From the NCBI GenBank assembly GCA_022773425.1, contig JALFBM010000044.1:1-63968 (forward strand): a stretch of DNA of 63,968 bases. Reading direction: 5' to 3'. A program made the translations under genes and the position numbers. Shown here one piece after another: positions 47,291 through 57,826 of this stretch. Numbering within the stretch: position 1 is the stretch's first letter; the number at the start of each line of letters is the position of its first letter. Source of the stretch: Selenomonadaceae bacterium. GTDB lineage: Bacteria; Bacillota; Negativicutes; Selenomonadales; Selenomonadaceae. The notes beneath the pieces are model-generated. The model was not told the origin of the DNA, ran no database searches, and saw only the letters and a program-made list of their open reading frames with translations.

Positions 47291-48082
47291 TCAAGCATGG
47301 ATCTTCGCGTAACCGATGGCAAGGCGCATCATGAGGCTATGCGGGAGAATGGTGCAAAGGATGCGGTGCAGGAAGCTCATGATATCCGGCGTACAGACGC
47401 GGATGCCGTGCTCTGCCGCTGCGAGCGAGCGCGTGGCGGTTTCCTGTGCGTTTGCCGCAAACGGCAGCCAGGAAAAGAGGCGGTGCGGACCGCTCGCAGC
47501 CTTCTGCAGGAATTCCGTGTCGCGGATCCAGTACGGGCAGACCGTCGTGACTTGGATGCCCTGCGACCGGAGCTCCATGCTGCGCGCGCGGCCATAGCGC
47601 AACAGGAATGCCTTCGTCGCCGCGTAGACATTGAGATACGGAATCGGCTGGAACGCCGCCGTCGATGCGACGAGCAGGATATGGCTGCCCGACGACATAA
47701 ACGGGATGGCGAGTTCGGTCACCAGGACTGCCGCGCGGCAGTTCAGGTCGATCATGCGCAGCGAGTCCGTGAGCGGGATTTCCTGTGTATTGCCGATTCG
47801 CCCGAACCCGGCGGCCGCGATCACATAGCGCACCTCGATATCCTTTGCCGCGGCCAGTGCATTCTCGAGCTGTGCCCGGGCTTCCGGCGCCGTGAGGTCG
47901 CAGACCATCACGCGGCACGGTGTATCGAGCTCGCCGGATAGCTCTTCGAGCCGGTCCCGGCGCCGCGCGATAAGCCAGAATGCGTCGAGTGGCGTTCCCT
48001 TCCGCCGCGCGAGCGCCTCAAGTTCCCGGGCATAGACGCGGCCGAGTCCGCTCGAAGCCCCGGTGATGATGGCGATATTCAT
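47291..48082 (-). CDS. Short-chain dehydrogenase/reductase
   Basis: NAD(P)-dependent oxidoreductase of unknown substrate. In 263 residues it shows the Rossmann motif ITGASSGLGRVYA, VCDLT, AAAGFGRIGN (NAG-like), and the catalytic VASTAAFQ and YLNVYAATKAF (Y-x3-K). The C terminus is hydrophobic and ends near RLAIGYAKIHA. The ATG at 48082 (minus strand) has AAGGGAA upstream; longer open frames to 48364 overlap the divergent RHH gene and are not used. Confidence 0.88.
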   Translation of the reverse strand: MNIAIITGASSGLGRVYARELEALARRKGTPLDAFWLIARRRDRLEELSGELDTPCRVMVCDLTAPEARAQLENALAAAKDIEVRYVIAAAGFGRIGNTQEIPLTDSLRMIDLNCRAAVLVTELAIPFMSSGSHILLVASTAAFQPIPYLNVYAATKAFLLRYGRARSMELRSQGIQVTTVCPYWIRDTEFLQKAASGPHRLFSWLPFAANAQETATRSLAAAEHGIRVCTPDIMSFLHRILCTILPHSLMMRLAIGYAKIHA

Positions 48083-48101
48083 AAGCTTCCCTTCTTTTTT
48101 C

Positions 48102-48130
48102 TTGCTTTTTCTTCTAGTGTACCATATAAT
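48102..48130 (+). promoter_or_regulatory. Promoter of the ribbon-helix-helix gene
   Basis: TTGCTT (48102-48107), 17-nt spacer, TATAAT (48125-48130). Confidence 0.6.
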
Positions 48131-48202
48131 AAGAAATGATTGCGAGAAAATTTCGAACGGGCGCGCGAAAAGGGTGCGCCCGGAAAAAAGGATGAAGGCA
48201 AG

Positions 48203-48391
48203 ATGGAAAAGCAGACGGGATGGGAGGAAGAACCTTACCGGAAAACCTTTGGCGTAAAGCTCCCCGAGGACCTCATTGATGCGGTCAAGCGCCGCGCGAA
48301 TGAGGAGAATCTTTCCATCCGCGATTTTATGGAACGGATGCTTCGCGATTATCTCAAGGAGCATCCCTCGCGCCAGGGAAAACTTTTCTAA
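48203..48391 (+). CDS. Small ribbon-helix-helix-like protein
   Basis: A 62-residue basic/acidic protein. The segment KTFGVKLPEDLIDAVKRRAN then LSIRDFMERMLRDYL fits a ribbon-helix-helix (CopG/Arc-like) DNA-binding fold: a short beta strand and two helices. Such proteins are often autoregulators or antitoxins, but no toxin gene lies beside it. ATG 48203 is chosen over 48140 because it follows AAGGCAAG. A function cannot be assigned. Confidence 0.65.
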   Translation: MEKQTGWEEEPYRKTFGVKLPEDLIDAVKRRANEENLSIRDFMERMLRDYLKEHPSRQGKLF

Positions 48392-48422
48392 AAGGCGCGG
48401 TTTGGTAATGAGAGTTACAGAA

Positions 48423-48456
48423 CCATCCGTTTCTTTTCGATAAAGGAAATGGATGG
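48423..48456 (+). promoter_or_regulatory. 15-bp hairpin in the ferredoxin leader
   Basis: The arms 48423-48437 and 48442-48456 pair over 15 positions (CCATCC/GGATGG at the base, two G-T wobbles) around a CGAT tetraloop. It ends 51 nt before the ferredoxin ATG. No T run follows, so it is not a simple terminator. Confidence 0.5.
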
Positions 48457-48507
48457 GGAAGAAACTATATTTTATTCTGTGTATTTGTTTCAGAGGAGGA
48501 TTTCATC

Positions 48508-48687
48508 ATGACGGCAACAGTAGATAAGGATACTTGCATTGGCTGTGGTATGTGCACGGGCATCGCACCGGACGATTTCGAGATGGGCGATGACGGGCTC
48601 GCAGAGGCAAAGAATCCGGTGAGCGACGAGGCTGCGGCAAAAGAAGCAGCGGAGTCCTGCCCGGTTTCGGCCATCACGGTGGAGTAA
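48508..48687 (+). CDS. Ferredoxin, single [4Fe-4S]
   Basis: A 59-residue electron carrier with one [4Fe-4S] cluster ligated by C10, C13, C16 (CIGCGMC) and C51 (CPVSAI). It is acidic, as usual for ferredoxins. ATG 48508 follows GAGGAGGA. The gene stands alone with a structured leader and its own terminator. Its redox partner is not visible here. Confidence 0.93.
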   Translation: MTATVDKDTCIGCGMCTGIAPDDFEMGDDGLAEAKNPVSDEAAAKEAAESCPVSAITVE

Positions 48688-48706
48688 GACCTGTCGCGCG
48701 GCTGTG

Positions 48707-48731
48707 CCACCCCGTCGGGGTGGTTTTTTTA
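48707..48731 (+). terminator. Terminator after ferredoxin
   Basis: Stem CCACCCC/GGGGTGG with a GTC loop and a seven-T run. Confidence 0.88.
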
Positions 48732-48829
48732 TGCGAAAAAATGAAAATATGTGCATATAGAATAGAAAGAATGTGCTATACTAAGGAAAGAGAATAGAAC
48801 AAGGAAAGAAGAGGGAAAAGAGGGAAGGC

Positions 48830-49795
48830 ATGGATAAAAAAGAGCAGAGCCTGGCTGTTGCGCGGCTCTATTATGAATCCGGCCGCAGCCAGCAGGATAT
48901 CGCGCAAGATCTCGGCCTGTCGCGGCCGACGGTCTCACGCCTGCTGCATTACGCGCGCGAGCAGGGCTTCGTGGAAATCACCATCCACGACCCGGCGGAG
49001 AGTCTGCAGAGACTGGCGGAGCGGATGCAGAGGCGCTACGGCCTGCACCGCGTGTACATCGCACCGGCCCCCATGGAAGAACTGGCGGAACAGGAAAAGG
49101 CGATGGGGGAGAAAACGGCGGAGTTCCTGTCCGGCATCGTGCAGGATGGCATGACCATCGGTATCGCCTGGGGAAATGTGCTGTACGAGATGGCCAAAGC
49201 GCTTCGGCCGCGCTTCCTGCGGGACGTCCGCGTTGTGCAGCTAAAGGGCGGCATGAGCCTGAACCAGAACAGCACGCACGCCTATGAGATTCTCGAGCGC
49301 GTGACGCAGGCTTTCGGGGCGCGCGGCTACTATCTGCCGCTGCCCGTGATGTTCGATACCGTGCAGGTCAAGAATATCGTGGAGGAGGACCGCGGCATCA
49401 AGAACATCCTCGACATCGGGCGGCAGGCGGATATCGCCGTATTCACCGTCGGGGCCGTGCAGAAGGAGTCCCAGCTCTTTCACCTCGGCTACTATATCAC
49501 CGACCAGGAAAAGGCCATGCTCGAGGAAAAAGCGGTCGGCGATGTCTGCTCCCGGTTCTACGATGCGGATGGGAAGATCGTCGATCCGTCCATCGACGCG
49601 CGGACCGTCGGGATCTCGCTGCCGGAGCTCAAGCGGATTCCGATGCGCATTCTCGCCGCCGGCGGGCGGCATAAGCTCCGCGCCATCGAGGCGGCGCTGC
49701 GCGGCGGCCTGGCGGATGTGTTTATCACCGACGCGTTCACGGCGCGGGCCATTCTCGCGCACGAAAAAGATACGCTTTCTTCTCCATGGGGTTGA
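48830..49795 (+). CDS. deoR: SorC/DeoR-type sugar-binding transcriptional regulator, probably of deoC
   Basis: A 321-residue SorC-family regulator. The N-terminal helix-turn-helix (YYESGRSQQDIAQDLGLSRP then TVSRLLHYAREQGFVEI) is followed by a large sugar-phosphate-binding domain (GIAWGNVLYEMAKAL, RVVQLKGGM, ADIAVFTVGAV, LGYYITDQE, AAGGRHKLRAIEAAL). B. subtilis DeoR is of this type and answers to deoxyribose-5-phosphate. The adjacent deoC supports that role. The start ATG 48830 follows GAGGGAAGG. Confidence 0.88.
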   Translation: MDKKEQSLAVARLYYESGRSQQDIAQDLGLSRPTVSRLLHYAREQGFVEITIHDPAESLQRLAERMQRRYGLHRVYIAPAPMEELAEQEKAMGEKTAEFLSGIVQDGMTIGIAWGNVLYEMAKALRPRFLRDVRVVQLKGGMSLNQNSTHAYEILERVTQAFGARGYYLPLPVMFDTVQVKNIVEEDRGIKNILDIGRQADIAVFTVGAVQKESQLFHLGYYITDQEKAMLEEKAVGDVCSRFYDADGKIVDPSIDARTVGISLPELKRIPMRILAAGGRHKLRAIEAALRGGLADVFITDAFTARAILAHEKDTLSSPWG

Positions 49796-49843
49796 AAAAA
49801 GTTTCTTATTCTTATTTACAAAATTTCAACCTTGTGCTATACT
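49790..49843 (+). promoter_or_regulatory. deoC promoter with candidate DeoR operator
   Basis: TTTACA (49815-49820), 17-nt spacer, TATACT (49838-49843). An 8-bp dyad, GGTTGAAA (49790-49797) and TTTCAACC (49824-49831), brackets the -35 box, with the right half inside the spacer. The motif is like the TTGAA/TTCAA halves known for DeoR sites in Bacillus. Confidence 0.6.
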
Positions 49844-49898
49844 GAATGCGAAAGAACGATAGGAGAGGGCCCGCAGATGGACCCGGAGGAGGAAAATC

Positions 49899-50558
49899 AT
49901 GAAGGCAGAGGAAATTCTCGCGAAAGTCGATCATACGTATCTGAAACAGACGGCAACCTGGGAGGACATCCAGCGCATCTGCGATGAGGCCGTGACGTAT
50001 CATACGGCGACGGTCATGGTTCCGTCCTGCTTTGTTCCGCGCATCCAGGCAAAGTACGGCGATCAGCTCAAGATTGCGACGGTCGTCGGCTTCCCGAACG
50101 GCAACTGCAGCACGGCGGCGAAGCTTGCGGAGACGGCGCAGGCCCTCGCGGACGGCGCGAGCGAGATTGATATGGTCATCAACATCGGCATGCTCAAAGC
50201 CGGTGAGACAGACTATGTCACCGGAGAGATCCGCGCGCTGAAGAATCTCGTCGGCGACCGCGTGCTGAAGGTCATCGTCGAGACCTGCTTCCTGACGGAG
50301 GAGGAAAAGATTGCAGCCTGCGGCTGCGTCAACGACGGCGGCGCGGACATCATCAAGACCTCGACGGGCTTCGGCACGGCCGGCGCCAAACTCGAGGATA
50401 TCGAGCTTTTCAAAAAGCACATCAAGCCGGGCGTCGGCATGAAGGCAGCTGGCGGCATCCATACGCGCGAGGAGATGGAGGCTTTCCTGAACGCGGGCTG
50501 CTGCCGCCTCGGTGCGAGCGCTGCTGTCAACGTGCTCAAAGGTGAAATTGACGCATAA
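49899..50558 (+). CDS. deoC: Deoxyribose-phosphate aldolase
   Basis: Splits 2-deoxyribose-5-phosphate into glyceraldehyde-3-phosphate and acetaldehyde in nucleoside catabolism. In 219 residues the class I aldolase marks are VDHTYLKQTAT, VVGFPNGNCST, EIDMVINIGMLKAG, KVIVETCFLTEEEK (first active-site Lys) and DIIKTSTGFG (Schiff-base Lys). MKAAGGIHTREE closes the site. The gene has its own promoter behind deoR. Confidence 0.96.
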   Translation: MKAEEILAKVDHTYLKQTATWEDIQRICDEAVTYHTATVMVPSCFVPRIQAKYGDQLKIATVVGFPNGNCSTAAKLAETAQALADGASEIDMVINIGMLKAGETDYVTGEIRALKNLVGDRVLKVIVETCFLTEEEKIAACGCVNDGGADIIKTSTGFGTAGAKLEDIELFKKHIKPGVGMKAAGGIHTREEMEAFLNAGCCRLGASAAVNVLKGEIDA

Positions 50559-50592
50559 AAATAACATTTGTTCCTTCTCTTGACCAAAGGAC

Positions 50593-50623
50593 TCGCTCAT
50601 ATCTCGGTATGGGCGATTTTTTT
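50593..50623 (+). terminator. Terminator after deoC
   Basis: Stem TCGCTCATA/TATGGGCGA (one wobble) with a 6-nt loop and a seven-T run. Confidence 0.85.
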
Positions 50624-50753
50624 GTTGCTTCACGCAATTTTTCTCAAAAAAAGGAAGGAAAATGGCCATAGAAAGCGAAAATAAAAAAGGGAAGGTCCAA
50701 GAATGGAATAAAGTACAAAAAAAGGACAAGGGAACATAAAGGAGTGGTGCAAG

Positions 50754-52478
50754 ATGGAACTCATCAAGAACCTCAAAGTGGCGAATAAACTGCGCATCCT
50801 CGTGGCCATCGCGGTCGTCGGTATGCTCTGCATTGCGTGGTCCGGCTATCGGGCGACGAACCAGGCAAAGGAGGATATCCGCACGATGTACGAGAGCTCC
50901 GTGCAGAGCCTCGAGTACGTCGGCGACGCGCGCTACGGCGTCCGCTACGCGCAGGGTATGGCCACCATCATGACGACGGTCAAGAATGACCCGCAGCGCA
51001 TGCAGGAACTGAAGGAGAAATACGAAGACGGCAGAAAGACCGTCGATGACGCGATCGCAGCGTATCAGGCCATCCCCTATGATGATGAAGATAGCGACGC
51101 CATCATGGACGAGGTCGAACAGACCTGGGGAGAGCTCAAGGCAAATCTCGACCAGACCGTCGCGCTCGCACAGGCTGGCAAGCCGGAGGAGGCGCTGCAG
51201 GTCTATGGCTATGGCGGCGGCGCAAAGCTCGCGGCATCCCTTGGCAAGCAGCTGACAGCCCTGACGAAGAATGAGACGAAAGGGGCCGAAGAGCTGTCAT
51301 CGGAAAACGAAGAGGCTATGGCCTCGCAGGCGCGTACCATGCCTATCCTGTTCGTGCTCACGCTGTTCGTGCTCCTCGCGGTCAGCTACTGGCTCGCCAA
51401 GGGGATCACGAATCCGCTCAGCCGCATGATGGGCGAGCTCGACGCTTTGGCGGAGGGCGATTTCAGCGCGCGGGAGAAGGCGCTGGATTCGACCGAGGAA
51501 TTCGGCACGATGGCGGCAAAGATCCAGCAGGTCCGCGAGAACCTGCGCAAGCTCATGCGGAATACGAGCACGTCGGCCGAGCAGCTGGCTTCGAGCTCGG
51601 AAGAACTCACGGCGAGTGCGCAGCAGTCGGCGCAGGCGTCCGGCCAGGTCGCCGAATCCGTGACGAACGCCGCGGGCGCGACGGCGGAGCAGCAGCAGGA
51701 TGTCGGCGATACGCTTGACTCGATCGACCGCACGGCGGCCTCGGTCGGCCGTCTGTCCGAGGCGGCACAGCGTGTGACGCAGGACGCGCAGACGAGCACG
51801 GATGCGGCTGTCGAGGGCACGAAGGCCATGCACCAGGCCATCTCGCAGATACAGGAAGCGGCGAAGACGGTCAGTGCGTCCGCCAAGACGGTCGACAAAC
51901 TCGGCGAACGCTCGCAGGAAATCGGCACGATCATCGAGACCATCTCGAACATCGCCGACCAGACGAACCTGCTCGCGCTGAACGCAGCCATCGAGGCAGC
52001 GCGCGCCGGCGAACACGGCCGCGGCTTCGCCGTCGTCGCGGAGGAGGTGCGCAAGCTCGCCGAGGCCTCGCAGGAGTCCGCGCAGCAGATCAGCGGCCTG
52101 ATTCAGACCATTCAGCAGGATACGCAGGACGCGGTCCAGGCGATGAACAGCGGCAGTACGGCGGTGCAGGACGGCACGACGGCGGTAGAGGAGCTCGAGC
52201 AGACCTTCCACCGCATTCGCGAGGCGTCCATCTCTGCGGGGAAACGCATCGAGGAGATGGATCAGGAAATCGAGAACGTGAAGAAAGAGACGGCGACCGT
52301 CAAGGACAAAGCGAGCGGCATCGAGCAGAAGGGCCGGACCGTTGCGACTGAGATGGAAAGCGTCTCGGCGGCGTCCGAGGAGCAGTCCGCGTCCGCGAGC
52401 GAAATCGCCAACGCGAGCTCGTCGCTGGCGGAACTCGCGCAGGATCTCCAGGGATCGCTGCAGCATTTCAAATTCTGA
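50754..52478 (+). CDS. Methyl-accepting chemotaxis protein
   Basis: Transmembrane chemoreceptor of 574 residues. The N-terminal helix [20 protein letters not shown] (about 15-34) and a second helix [20 protein letters not shown] (about 196-215) flank a four-helix-bundle type sensor domain. A HAMP domain follows ([13 protein letters not shown]), then a long Ala/Ser/Gln-rich signalling coil with the conserved hairpin tip ([21 protein letters not shown] then [22 protein letters not shown]). No C-terminal CheR-binding pentapeptide is present. ATG 50754 follows AGGAGTGG. The ligand is unknown. Confidence 0.95.
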   Translation: MELIKNLKVANKLRILVAIAVVGMLCIAWSGYRATNQAKEDIRTMYESSVQSLEYVGDARYGVRYAQGMATIMTTVKNDPQRMQELKEKYEDGRKTVDDAIAAYQAIPYDDEDSDAIMDEVEQTWGELKANLDQTVALAQAGKPEEALQVYGYGGGAKLAASLGKQLTALTKNETKGAEELSSENEEAMASQARTMPILFVLTLFVLLAVSYWLAKGITNPLSRMMGELDALAEGDFSAREKALDSTEEFGTMAAKIQQVRENLRKLMRNTSTSAEQLASSSEELTASAQQSAQASGQVAESVTNAAGATAEQQQDVGDTLDSIDRTAASVGRLSEAAQRVTQDAQTSTDAAVEGTKAMHQAISQIQEAAKTVSASAKTVDKLGERSQEIGTIIETISNIADQTNLLALNAAIEAARAGEHGRGFAVVAEEVRKLAEASQESAQQISGLIQTIQQDTQDAVQAMNSGSTAVQDGTTAVEELEQTFHRIREASISAGKRIEEMDQEIENVKKETATVKDKASGIEQKGRTVATEMESVSAASEEQSASASEIANASSSLAELAQDLQGSLQHFKF

Positions 52479-52508
52479 TTTTCAGCGGACCTTTTGGGTG
52501 TGCAGCTG

Positions 52509-52553
52509 AAAAAGAGAGCAATCCCCTTTTTGGGGATGCTCTCTTTTTCTTTT
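52509..52553 (+). terminator. Terminator after the chemoreceptor gene
   Basis: Long stem AAAAAGAGAGCA..TCCCC/GGGGATGCTCTCTTTTT with one bulged A, then CTTTTT. Confidence 0.9.
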
Positions 52554-52626
52554 TGACCTTTTGTAACCGTGGTTACGGAGAATCCATCTCCATTAACCTA
52601 TACTTAAACCGTAAGCGGAAAAGACC

Positions 52627-52655
52627 TTGAAAGAGGTTCCACCGTGTGCTAAGAT
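52627..52655 (+). promoter_or_regulatory. Promoter of enolase
   Basis: TTGAAA (52627-52632), 17-nt spacer, TAAGAT (52650-52655). Confidence 0.7.
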
Positions 52656-52666
52656 ATACATATAAA

Positions 52667-52681
52667 TGATAATCATTATCA
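52667..52681. promoter_or_regulatory. Perfect Fur-type operator at the enolase promoter
   Basis: TGATAATCATTATCA is an exact 7-1-7 palindrome matching the Fur consensus at every defined base. It begins 11 nt after the enolase -10 box, so a bound repressor would cover the transcription start. It is 42 nt before the eno ATG. Confidence 0.75.
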
Positions 52682-52711
52682 TAGTTTCTTCGAAAGCCGG
52701 TTGCGGTATAG

Positions 52712-54028
<1,317 letters not shown>

Positions 54029-54059
54029 GCAGCGGAGGAAATTGAAACAATAAGCCAGA

Positions 54060-54106
54060 AGATGTAAGCGGATCCGTTGGTTTTAACGGTGCTTACATCT
54101 TTTTTG
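54060..54106 (+). terminator. Terminator after enolase
   Basis: Outer stem AGATGTAAGC/GCTTACATCT with inner CCGTT/AACGG and a T run. Confidence 0.88.
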
Positions 54107-54142
54107 TATCTTGCTTAGCAGGTAGGAAGAGCAAAATTATGG

Positions 54143-54148
54143 TATAAT
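54143..54148 (+). promoter_or_regulatory. Extended -10 promoter of the secreted-protein gene
   Basis: A TATAAT with an upstream TG (TGGTATAAT) lies 52 nt before the gene. No clear -35 is seen, as is common for extended -10 promoters. Confidence 0.5.
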
Positions 54149-54200
54149 AGAAAATAGAATCTGAAAATTTAGGAGTACATCGAGATATGGGAGGACACTT

Positions 54201-54791
54201 ATGTTAGCAGCATGCAGGAAAAAAGGAATCGCGATGCTCGGGATGGCTCTGCTCGCCGGAGCAATGGCCCTGCCGGTGCAGGCTGAGGCCGCGGAGGTGT
54301 TCGGGCGGCTCTATATCCCGGAGGATCAGCAGATCACGATGCAGACCAGCGGTGGCATCGGCTTTGATTTCAGCAAGGAGAAGAAAGCCAAGCTGACACC
54401 GGCCGAGTTCTGGCTGATTGACGCGAACGTCAATTGGAAAAAGGTACCGGGCAGTCAGGTCGATGACTGGTACCGTTCGAAAAAAATCCCCGCCGGTCAG
54501 CATATCTACTATGCGAAGGCCGCGGATGATGGCACGTTTGACTTCAAGGACATCGCGGGCGGCGACTACTATCTCGTGATCGTCAACAACTACGTACCGG
54601 GGCGCGGCGGCGATCCGGACGCGCTAAAAGCCCTGCAGGGCTATATGCCGGATTACGAGCTCTTCCAAATGTTCATTACGGGTATGAGCGATCCGACGGT
54701 CATCCGGTTCCATCTGAAAGCAGAGGAACGCGCGTCGTTTGATACGATGCCGGCGAAACAGACGACGCCGGTGAACCCGCACGAGAACTGA
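54201..54791 (+). CDS. Secreted protein of unknown function
   Basis: A 196-residue protein with a clear signal peptide: basic start (CRKKG), hydrophobic core (MLGMALLAGAMALPV), and a likely cleavage near QAEAAE (about residue 28-31). The mature part has an FGRLYIPED strand and a segment DDGTFDFKDIAGGDYYLVIV. That is the kind of pattern seen in carboxypeptidase-regulatory or transthyretin-like beta domains. No lipobox and no C-terminal anchor were seen. I do not recognise the family. It is 31 bp before the M16C protease gene and may be in its operon. Confidence 0.75.
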   Translation: MLAACRKKGIAMLGMALLAGAMALPVQAEAAEVFGRLYIPEDQQITMQTSGGIGFDFSKEKKAKLTPAEFWLIDANVNWKKVPGSQVDDWYRSKKIPAGQHIYYAKAADDGTFDFKDIAGGDYYLVIVNNYVPGRGGDPDALKALQGYMPDYELFQMFITGMSDPTVIRFHLKAEERASFDTMPAKQTTPVNPHEN

Positions 54792-54822
54792 CACAGGAAA
54801 ATCAGAAAAATAGGAAAGAGGA

Positions 54823-57756
54823 ATGCTGTTTATGCAGGTAAACGATCGGATTCATGGATTCAAGATACTAAAAAAAAGCAAGATCGAGGAGACGGCTTCG
54901 ACCGCCTATACCATGGAACACGTCAAGAGCGGGGCGCGCCTGTTCTATCTCGAGAATGAGGATGATAACAAGGTGTTCTCGATTTCGTTCCGCACGCCCC
55001 CGACGGATGATACCGGTGTTGCGCACATCGTCGAGCATTCCACGCTCTGCGGCTCGCGCAAATATCCGTTGAAGGAGCCGTTCGTCGAGCTCGTCAAGGG
55101 CTCGCTCAATACGTTCCTGAACGCGATGACATACCCCGACAAGACCATGTATCCGGTCGCGAGCCGCAACGACAAGGACTTTCAGAACCTCATGGACGTC
55201 TATCTGGATGCGGTGTTCTATCCGGCCATGCGGGAGAACCCGCAGATCCTGATGCAGGAGGGCTGGCATTATGAGATCGAAAAGCCCGAGGATCCGCTGC
55301 AGTACAGCGGCGTCGTATTCAATGAGATGAAGGGCGCGCTGTCCGCACCGGACGACTTGCTCGAGAGTCGGATCCTGTCCTCGCTTTACCCGGACACGAC
55401 GTATTTCTATGAATCCGGCGGTGACCCAGCGGCCATCCCGCAGCTCACGCAGGAGAAGTTTATCGCGTTCCACAGCAAGTACTACCATCCGTCGAACAGT
55501 TATATCTACCTCTACGGTAAGATGGATATCGAGGAAAAACTCCGCTATCTCGATGAGCAGTACCTGTCGGCTTTTGACCGCATCGAGGTTCCATCACATA
55601 TTGCGCGGCAGAAACCGTTTACAGAGCTTCATAAGATGACGAGTGAGTACCCGGTGCTTTCTGAGGACGAGAGGAAGGAAAAGACGTTCCTCGCGCTTTC
55701 GTGGCAGATGGGCGGCTATGAAAACCCCGTCGACGAGATGGGCATCTCCGTTCTCGAGCACGCGTTGTTCCAGACGGAAGCGGCCCCCGTGCGCAAGGCC
55801 ATCATTGACGCACGGCTCGGCAAGGACGTCGATACGCAATTCGAGACGGATCTGCAGCAGCCGTATTTCAGCATCGAGCTGAGCAATTCGGAGCCGGACC
55901 GCGCCGAAGCGTTTTACCAGTTGGTCATGGATACGCTGAAGAAGGTCGCGGACGAGGGCATCGACAAGACCCTGCTGACGGCGTCGCTGAATCTCACGGA
56001 GTTCCGCCTGCGCGAGGCGGATTTCGGCACGGCGCCGAAGGGGCTCATCTACGGCATCCAGCTGATGAAGAGCTGGCTCTACGGCGGCGATCCGGAAACA
56101 CCGCTGCGCTATGAGGCCGTGTTGCCGAAACTGCGCGAGGGGATCGAAAACGGCTATTTCGAAGACCTGATCCGGAAGTATTTCCTCGAGAACCATTACG
56201 CGTCGTTCGTGACGCTGAAGCCGAGCCTGACGATTGCCGGGGAGCGCGAGGAAAAGCAAAAGAAGGAGCTCGCGGCGCGCAAGGCGGCGATGAGCTCGGC
56301 GGAAATCGAGCAGGTCATCGCCTCGACGAAGGCCCTGAAGGCGCGCCAGCAGAGCGAGGAGACGCCGGAGGCCCTCGCGACGATTCCCGTGCTCGAGCGC
56401 AGGGACATCAAGCAGGAGCCGGACCGTCTGCCGCTCGAGGTCCGTTCCATCGATGGCATGGATGGCGTCAAACTCCTGTACTCGGACGTTGAGACGCACG
56501 GCATTGCCTACCTTGACCTGTATTTGGATACGAAGGCCGTGGCGCAGAAGGACATCCCATACCTCTATCTGCTCATCGAACTGCTCGGTGCGGTGGACAC
56601 GAAGCGCCATAGCTATGCTGAGCTCGCAAACCTCAAGAATCTCTATACGGGCGGTATCAGCTACGAGATCCTGGCGGCGCGCAAAAACGCGGATCTCAAC
56701 GCGTGCGAGCCGTATCTGCACCTGCGCACGAAGGCCCTGCGGAAATATCTGCCGAAGGTCTTCGACCTCGTGACGGAAATCCTGACCGACAGCTTGTTCA
56801 CCGATAAAAAGCGCGTGCGGGAGCTCATTGAGCAGACGCTCGCGGCCATCGAGCTGAACCTGCAGCGCTCGGCGCACCAGGTCGTCCTCTCGAAAATTCA
56901 TTCGTACCTGACAAAGGCCGGAAGCTACGCCGATATCGGCGGCCTGCCGTTCTACGCGTTTTTACAGGATTTCCTCGCGCATTTCGATACGGCGTTTGTG
57001 CAGATGCAGCAGGCCTTCGCGCGGATCTGGCCGCGTGTCATGAATCAGCACCGCCTGCTCGTGAGCCTGACCGGGCGCGAGGCGGAACGCGAGGCCTTTA
57101 CGGCAGCACTGCCGAAGCTCTATGCGGCGCTTTCGGCAGAGTCCTTTGCGGATGAAGCCTACGCGTTTGCGGTCAAGCCGCTCAATGAAGGCCTGACGTC
57201 GTCGAGCCAGGTACAGTACGTCGGGCAGGGCGCGAACTTCCGCGCACTCGGCTACGACTATACCGGCGCGATGCGCGTGCTCGAGACCATCCTGCGTTAC
57301 GGCTTCTTCTGGACGAAGATCCGCGTACAGGGCGGCGCTTACGGCGCATTCGTGCGCTTCCCGCGGAACGGCGACATGTTCTTCGGTTCGTACCGCGATC
57401 CGAACCTTGCGGAAACCTACGAGGTGTTCGCGGAGACCGCGGATTTCGTGCGGCATTTCGATGCGTCTGAGCGCGAGCTCACGAAAGCGGTGATCGGCAC
57501 GATCAGCCTGATGGATACGCCACTGACGCCGCGCTTAAAGGGCGAGGCGGCCGTTTCTCTGTACCTGAGCGGCACGAGCTACGCGGATCTGCAGGAGGAG
57601 CGCGCACAGGTCCTGCAGGTGACGGCGGACGATATCCGCGGCCTTGCGGACCTCGTGGAGACCTGCATGCAGCAGCACGTGCTCTGCACCTTCGGCGGTG
57701 AGAAGAAAGTGCGCGAAAACGCGGCGATCTTCGGCACCGTTCATCCGGCGCTGTAA
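54823..57756 (+). CDS. M16C-family metalloprotease (presequence-protease type)
   Basis: Zinc peptidase of the insulinase superfamily, 977 residues, the size of single-chain M16C enzymes that degrade peptides in a closed chamber. The inverted zinc motif HIVEH is at residues 68-72, followed by STLCGSRKYPLKEPF and LNAMTYPDKTMYP. The second half is the non-catalytic M16C partner domain. No signal peptide is seen, so it is probably cytosolic. Start ATG 54823 is used; ATG 54832 is equally possible. Confidence 0.93.
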   Translation: MLFMQVNDRIHGFKILKKSKIEETASTAYTMEHVKSGARLFYLENEDDNKVFSISFRTPPTDDTGVAHIVEHSTLCGSRKYPLKEPFVELVKGSLNTFLNAMTYPDKTMYPVASRNDKDFQNLMDVYLDAVFYPAMRENPQILMQEGWHYEIEKPEDPLQYSGVVFNEMKGALSAPDDLLESRILSSLYPDTTYFYESGGDPAAIPQLTQEKFIAFHSKYYHPSNSYIYLYGKMDIEEKLRYLDEQYLSAFDRIEVPSHIARQKPFTELHKMTSEYPVLSEDERKEKTFLALSWQMGGYENPVDEMGISVLEHALFQTEAAPVRKAIIDARLGKDVDTQFETDLQQPYFSIELSNSEPDRAEAFYQLVMDTLKKVADEGIDKTLLTASLNLTEFRLREADFGTAPKGLIYGIQLMKSWLYGGDPETPLRYEAVLPKLREGIENGYFEDLIRKYFLENHYASFVTLKPSLTIAGEREEKQKKELAARKAAMSSAEIEQVIASTKALKARQQSEETPEALATIPVLERRDIKQEPDRLPLEVRSIDGMDGVKLLYSDVETHGIAYLDLYLDTKAVAQKDIPYLYLLIELLGAVDTKRHSYAELANLKNLYTGGISYEILAARKNADLNACEPYLHLRTKALRKYLPKVFDLVTEILTDSLFTDKKRVRELIEQTLAAIELNLQRSAHQVVLSKIHSYLTKAGSYADIGGLPFYAFLQDFLAHFDTAFVQMQQAFARIWPRVMNQHRLLVSLTGREAEREAFTAALPKLYAALSAESFADEAYAFAVKPLNEGLTSSSQVQYVGQGANFRALGYDYTGAMRVLETILRYGFFWTKIRVQGGAYGAFVRFPRNGDMFFGSYRDPNLAETYEVFAETADFVRHFDASERELTKAVIGTISLMDTPLTPRLKGEAAVSLYLSGTSYADLQEERAQVLQVTADDIRGLADLVETCMQQHVLCTFGGEKKVRENAAIFGTVHPAL

Positions 57757-57826
57757 GGAAACGTGGATTTCCTCGGAATTCTCGAAAACAGAACCACACA
57801 AAAATAAATAGAAAGGGCTATGCAAC

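Noticed and set aside
50640-50753. Sigma-28 promoter before the chemoreceptor
   Set aside because: Only a poor match (GCCATAGA) to the flagellar -10 was found and no matching -35, so it is not called.
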